A DNA stretch of 6,527 bases from JANYCG01 sp031365665 (GTDB lineage: Bacteria; Pseudomonadota; Gammaproteobacteria; Burkholderiales; Burkholderiaceae_C): positions 1-6,527 of the forward strand of contig JANLYO010000170.1 in NCBI GenBank assembly GCA_031365665.1, read 5' to 3'. Below, one piece after another: positions 5,536 to 6,527 of the stretch. Numbering within the stretch: the first letter of the stretch is position 1; every line of letters starts with the position of its first letter. The notes beneath the pieces are model-generated. The model made no database searches, was not told where the DNA came from, and saw nothing but the letters and a program-made list of their open reading frames with translations. The position numbers and the translations under genes were made by a program.

Positions 5536-5706
5536 CTATGCGTCCTCAAACAGCAAATCAGCCGGGATCGTCAGTTCTACACCTTGCAACACAAGGCCTT
5601 CCCCGGGTCGCCCCGGTGTCAGCAGCCAGTCACTGCCGTTGGCCTGGCGGCGATAGACTTCGAAGCTTTTTTTGAGCAAGTCTGACCAGAGTCTGCCAAT
5701 TTGTGG
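5536..5706 (-). pseudogene. Probable C-terminal remnant of a Uma2-family (DUF820) endonuclease
   Basis: The minus frame ends at TAG 5536-5538. It reads QIGRLWSDLLKKSFEVYRRQ, then ANGSDWLLTPGRPGEGLVLQ and GVELTIPADLLFEDA. The pattern '-EVYRR-(x)DG-x-W-x-L ... L-GVEL-x-(I/L)-x-x-L' is typical of the C-terminal end of Uma2-family PD-(D/E)XK proteins, which are common in accessory DNA. The catalytic N-terminal two-thirds is absent. The frame extends upstream to an ATG at 5811, but that 35-residue extension is not Uma2-like and overlaps a good promoter and ribosome binding site on the other strand, so I do not treat it as coding. Alternatively this is an unrelated 91-residue hypothetical gene. Confidence 0.4.
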
Positions 5707-5745
5707 TGAACCCGTCACGAAAGGCACCTCATTGTCGGCACTCGA

Positions 5746-5774
5746 TTGACACAGCCGGTGCTGCCCTGAATACT
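5746..5774 (+). promoter_or_regulatory. Strong sigma-70-like promoter for the small gene at 5842
   Basis: A perfect TTGACA -35 box (5746-5751), a 17-base spacer and AATACT (5769-5774, four of six consensus matches) as -10. Transcription would start near 5781, giving a leader of about 60 bases that includes the Met-Lys mini-ORF. Boxes and spacing are directly visible. Confidence 0.65.
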
Positions 5775-5809
5775 GCCTCCCCTTGCCCATCAATCCAAAG
5801 GAGTCTGAC

Positions 5810-5818
5810 ATGAAATAG
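5810..5818 (+). CDS. Met-Lys-stop mini-ORF in the leader of the small gene
   Basis: ATG AAA TAG at 5810-5818 is preceded by a near-ideal ribosome binding site (AAAGGAG at 5797-5803, six bases before the ATG). It lies downstream of the promoter at 5746 and 23 bases before the ATG of the next gene, which has its own ribosome binding site. It could be a true minimal leader ORF, which can stall or sequester ribosomes, or a start site whose gene was lost. The signal is clear; translation is inferred. Confidence 0.3.
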   Translation: MK

Positions 5819-5841
5819 TTTTTACATCACAGGAGAAAATC

Positions 5842-6159
5842 ATGTCTCGAACTCGCAGACGGCGCGCCGCCACGTTTGGCCTCTATTGGGTGCTTCGCGA
5901 TTACCGCTGGGTCAATGGATCCTTGCAGCCCATTCAAGTTGACCCGCACAGCGCCAAAGGCCGCAAAGACCTGGCCCGTTACCACAGCGATGCTGGATTT
6001 GGTGACTACAGCCACGCCAGCGCACCACGCTGGTACCGGCGCAGCCTCAACCACCGCGACGACCGGCGTGAGGAGCAGGAGTTGCATCGTTGGCGCAGGA
6101 ATCCACAGCATGAAGTGGTGTTGCCGCGCCGTGGCAGGGACGCCAGTTGGTATTGGTAG
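5842..6159 (+). CDS. Small basic Arg/Trp-rich hypothetical protein
   Basis: A 105-residue protein of unknown function. ATG 5842 has an excellent ribosome binding site (AGGAG at 5831-5835, six bases upstream) and a strong promoter at 5746. The protein is very basic: it begins MSRTRRRRAATFGLYWVLRD, has a middle part RYHSDAGFGDYSHASAPRWY, a charged helix-like region with many Arg/His/Glu (about residues 66-90), and ends in WYW. There are no membrane segments or cysteines. The '...RWYRR-x-L-N-R ... EL-R-W ... W-Y-W' layout resembles small proteins of phage or integrative-element cargo as I recall them, but I cannot name a family. A nucleic-acid-binding role would fit the charge and is only inference. 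An antisense ORF over the same bases (minus, 5827-6177) is a shadow. Confidence 0.6.
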   Translation: MSRTRRRRAATFGLYWVLRDYRWVNGSLQPIQVDPHSAKGRKDLARYHSDAGFGDYSHASAPRWYRRSLNHRDDRREEQELHRWRRNPQHEVVLPRRGRDASWYW

Positions 6160-6318
6160 ATTCCATGGAAACGACAAGGTTCACTCAGGGAATATCAGCT
6201 CTGAAGGCCAGCAACCGGCACGCGGCGAGGTCCCGCATGCCAGCAGTTGCGCAAAAAGCCCGGTATTGTCATCGGTGAGATAGCGCAAGCAAACTTCAGC
6301 TCAGATGGGAGGGTTCCA

Positions 6319-6379
6319 TTTGCTATCTTTATAGGAGCATAATATTCATATACTACGTGGCCTGGATGCTTAAAAGATT
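6319..6379. repeat. Possible degenerate Comamonadaceae-type intergenic repeat
   Basis: The start (TTTGCTATCTTTATAGGAGC) and the later GGCCTGGATGCTT resemble, from memory, the short dispersed intergenic repeats of Comamonadaceae, which begin 'TTTGCTAT...ATAG...GC' and include a 'GGCCT..ATGCTT'-like second half. Only one copy is in the window, so the call depends on recall and not on internal repetition. Confidence 0.3.
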
Positions 6380-6416
6380 ATGAATGCGTTTCGGAAGCGG
6401 TTTTTTGCTGTAATAA

Positions 6417-6435
6417 TTAACATGGGTGTTAACAT
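6417..6435. repeat. TTAACA-N4-TGTTAA inverted repeat with overlapping TTAACAT direct repeat
   Basis: Arms TTAACA (6417-6422) and TGTTAA (6427-6432) are perfect around TGGG. TTAACAT also occurs twice in direct orientation (6417-6423, 6429-6435). It lies 20 bases beyond the stop of the minus-strand gene. An operator-like element or chance in AT-rich DNA are both possible. Confidence 0.3.
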
Positions 6436-6454
6436 AATATTCGATCCGATGCCA

Positions 6455-6527
6455 TCACCGCTGCAAAGCCGCCAGCACGTTTTCTGCCGTCGCGGGGGCC
6501 CTCAGTCGCACCGCATCATTGCCCGTC
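6455..6527 (-). CDS. C-terminal end of a gene entering from the right edge ('gene X'); possibly a molybdenum-hydroxylase large subunit
   Basis: Only the last 23 codons and one leftover base are present, open to the edge. The tail reads TGNDAVRLRAPATAENVLAA, then LQR and TGA at 6455-6457. Tails of the form 'L-x-x-PAT-x-E-x-(V/I)-x-x-AL' occur at the C-termini of xanthine-dehydrogenase-family molybdopterin-binding subunits, so that is my best guess, but the fragment is too short for certainty. The same tail, diverged, lies at 4509-4583 upstream of the HDAC gene. That supports this being a real coding end and not a chance frame. Confidence 0.6.
   Translation of the reverse strand, partial: TGNDAVRLRAPATAENVLAALQR

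Larger units (their letters stand above)
6160..6454. other. Intergenic stretch with repeats, no gene recognised
   Basis: About 295 bases between the small gene and the gene-X stop. The left half is GC-moderate with no start codon in a convincing frame. The right half (from about 6318) is AT-rich and holds a possible dispersed repeat (6319-6379) and an inverted/direct repeat (6417-6435). A weak GC-poor hairpin followed by six T (about 6387-6406) could end plus-strand transcription, but its stem is only four or five base pairs. Confidence 0.4.

Noticed and set aside
5707..5811. N-terminal 35 residues of the minus ORF ending at 5536
   Set aside because: This part overlaps the strong plus-strand promoter and ribosome binding site, and does not resemble the Uma2 catalytic region.
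5827..6177. Minus-strand 116-codon ORF opposite the small Arg-rich gene
   Set aside because: The plus strand has promoter, ribosome binding site and start in order. The minus ORF has none of these and reads as hydrophobic Val/Ala-rich shadow sequence.
6181..6303. Minus-strand frame of about 38 codons with a protein-like look (EVCLRYLTDDNTGLFAQLLA...)
   Set aside because: It is closed by stops on both sides, has no start codon or ribosome binding site, and matches nothing I recognise. It could be a gene scrap but is too short to support.
6387..6406. Possible intrinsic terminator (GCG...CGC-like stem followed by six T)
   Set aside because: The stem is only four or five pairs including a G-T pair, too weak to call with confidence.

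Overview
The window looks like chromosome from a betaproteobacterium of the order Burkholderiales, most likely Comamonadaceae (Rhodoferax/Polaromonas/Acidovorax type). This is inferred from the GC-rich coding style of the flanking genes, the indolepyruvate ferredoxin oxidoreductase, WYL regulator and histone-deacetylase-like genes, and a possible Comamonadaceae-type intergenic repeat near the right end. No rRNA, tRNA, CRISPR array, complete insertion sequence or integrase was seen.

Left part (1-1399): the first 97 codons of an indolepyruvate ferredoxin oxidoreductase gene run leftward off the window. A WYL-domain regulator is transcribed divergently from it across about 100 bp, so it is a candidate regulator of that gene. 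Middle (1419-3562): a lower-GC accessory stretch. It holds an unrecognised 176-residue protein (minus), a small hypothetical gene broken by a frameshift (plus), and a 361-residue protein (minus) with a C-terminal Mrr-like PD-(D/E)XK nuclease domain. The last of these overlaps or directly follows the 3' end of a histone-deacetylase-family gene (3528-4433, minus) with all catalytic motifs visible.

Right part (4434-6527): a vapBC toxin-antitoxin pair (minus), a probable Uma2-like C-terminal remnant (minus), a small Arg/Trp-rich hypothetical gene with a strong promoter (plus), a roughly 295-bp intergenic stretch, and the 3' end of a gene entering from the right (minus). Two by-eye alignments show that this part is built on an old duplication. 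The 5' end of the HDAC gene and its leader recur about 1 kb to the right (5409-5489 against 4391-4472). The C-terminal tail of the gene at the right edge recurs just upstream of the HDAC gene (4509-4583 against 6455-6527). The simplest reading is an ancestral tandem 'gene X - HDAC' duplication, whose central parts were lost and are now occupied by vapBC. The other accessory genes sit between the surviving right-hand pieces.

The most interesting items are this duplication scar with vapBC at its centre, a dispersed inverted repeat (GGCTCA-N5-TGAGCC) seen in three leader regions, the nuclease fused to an unrecognised N-terminal region, and a Met-Lys-stop mini-ORF with a strong ribosome binding site. 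I did not find convincing evidence for a wholly new multi-gene system.
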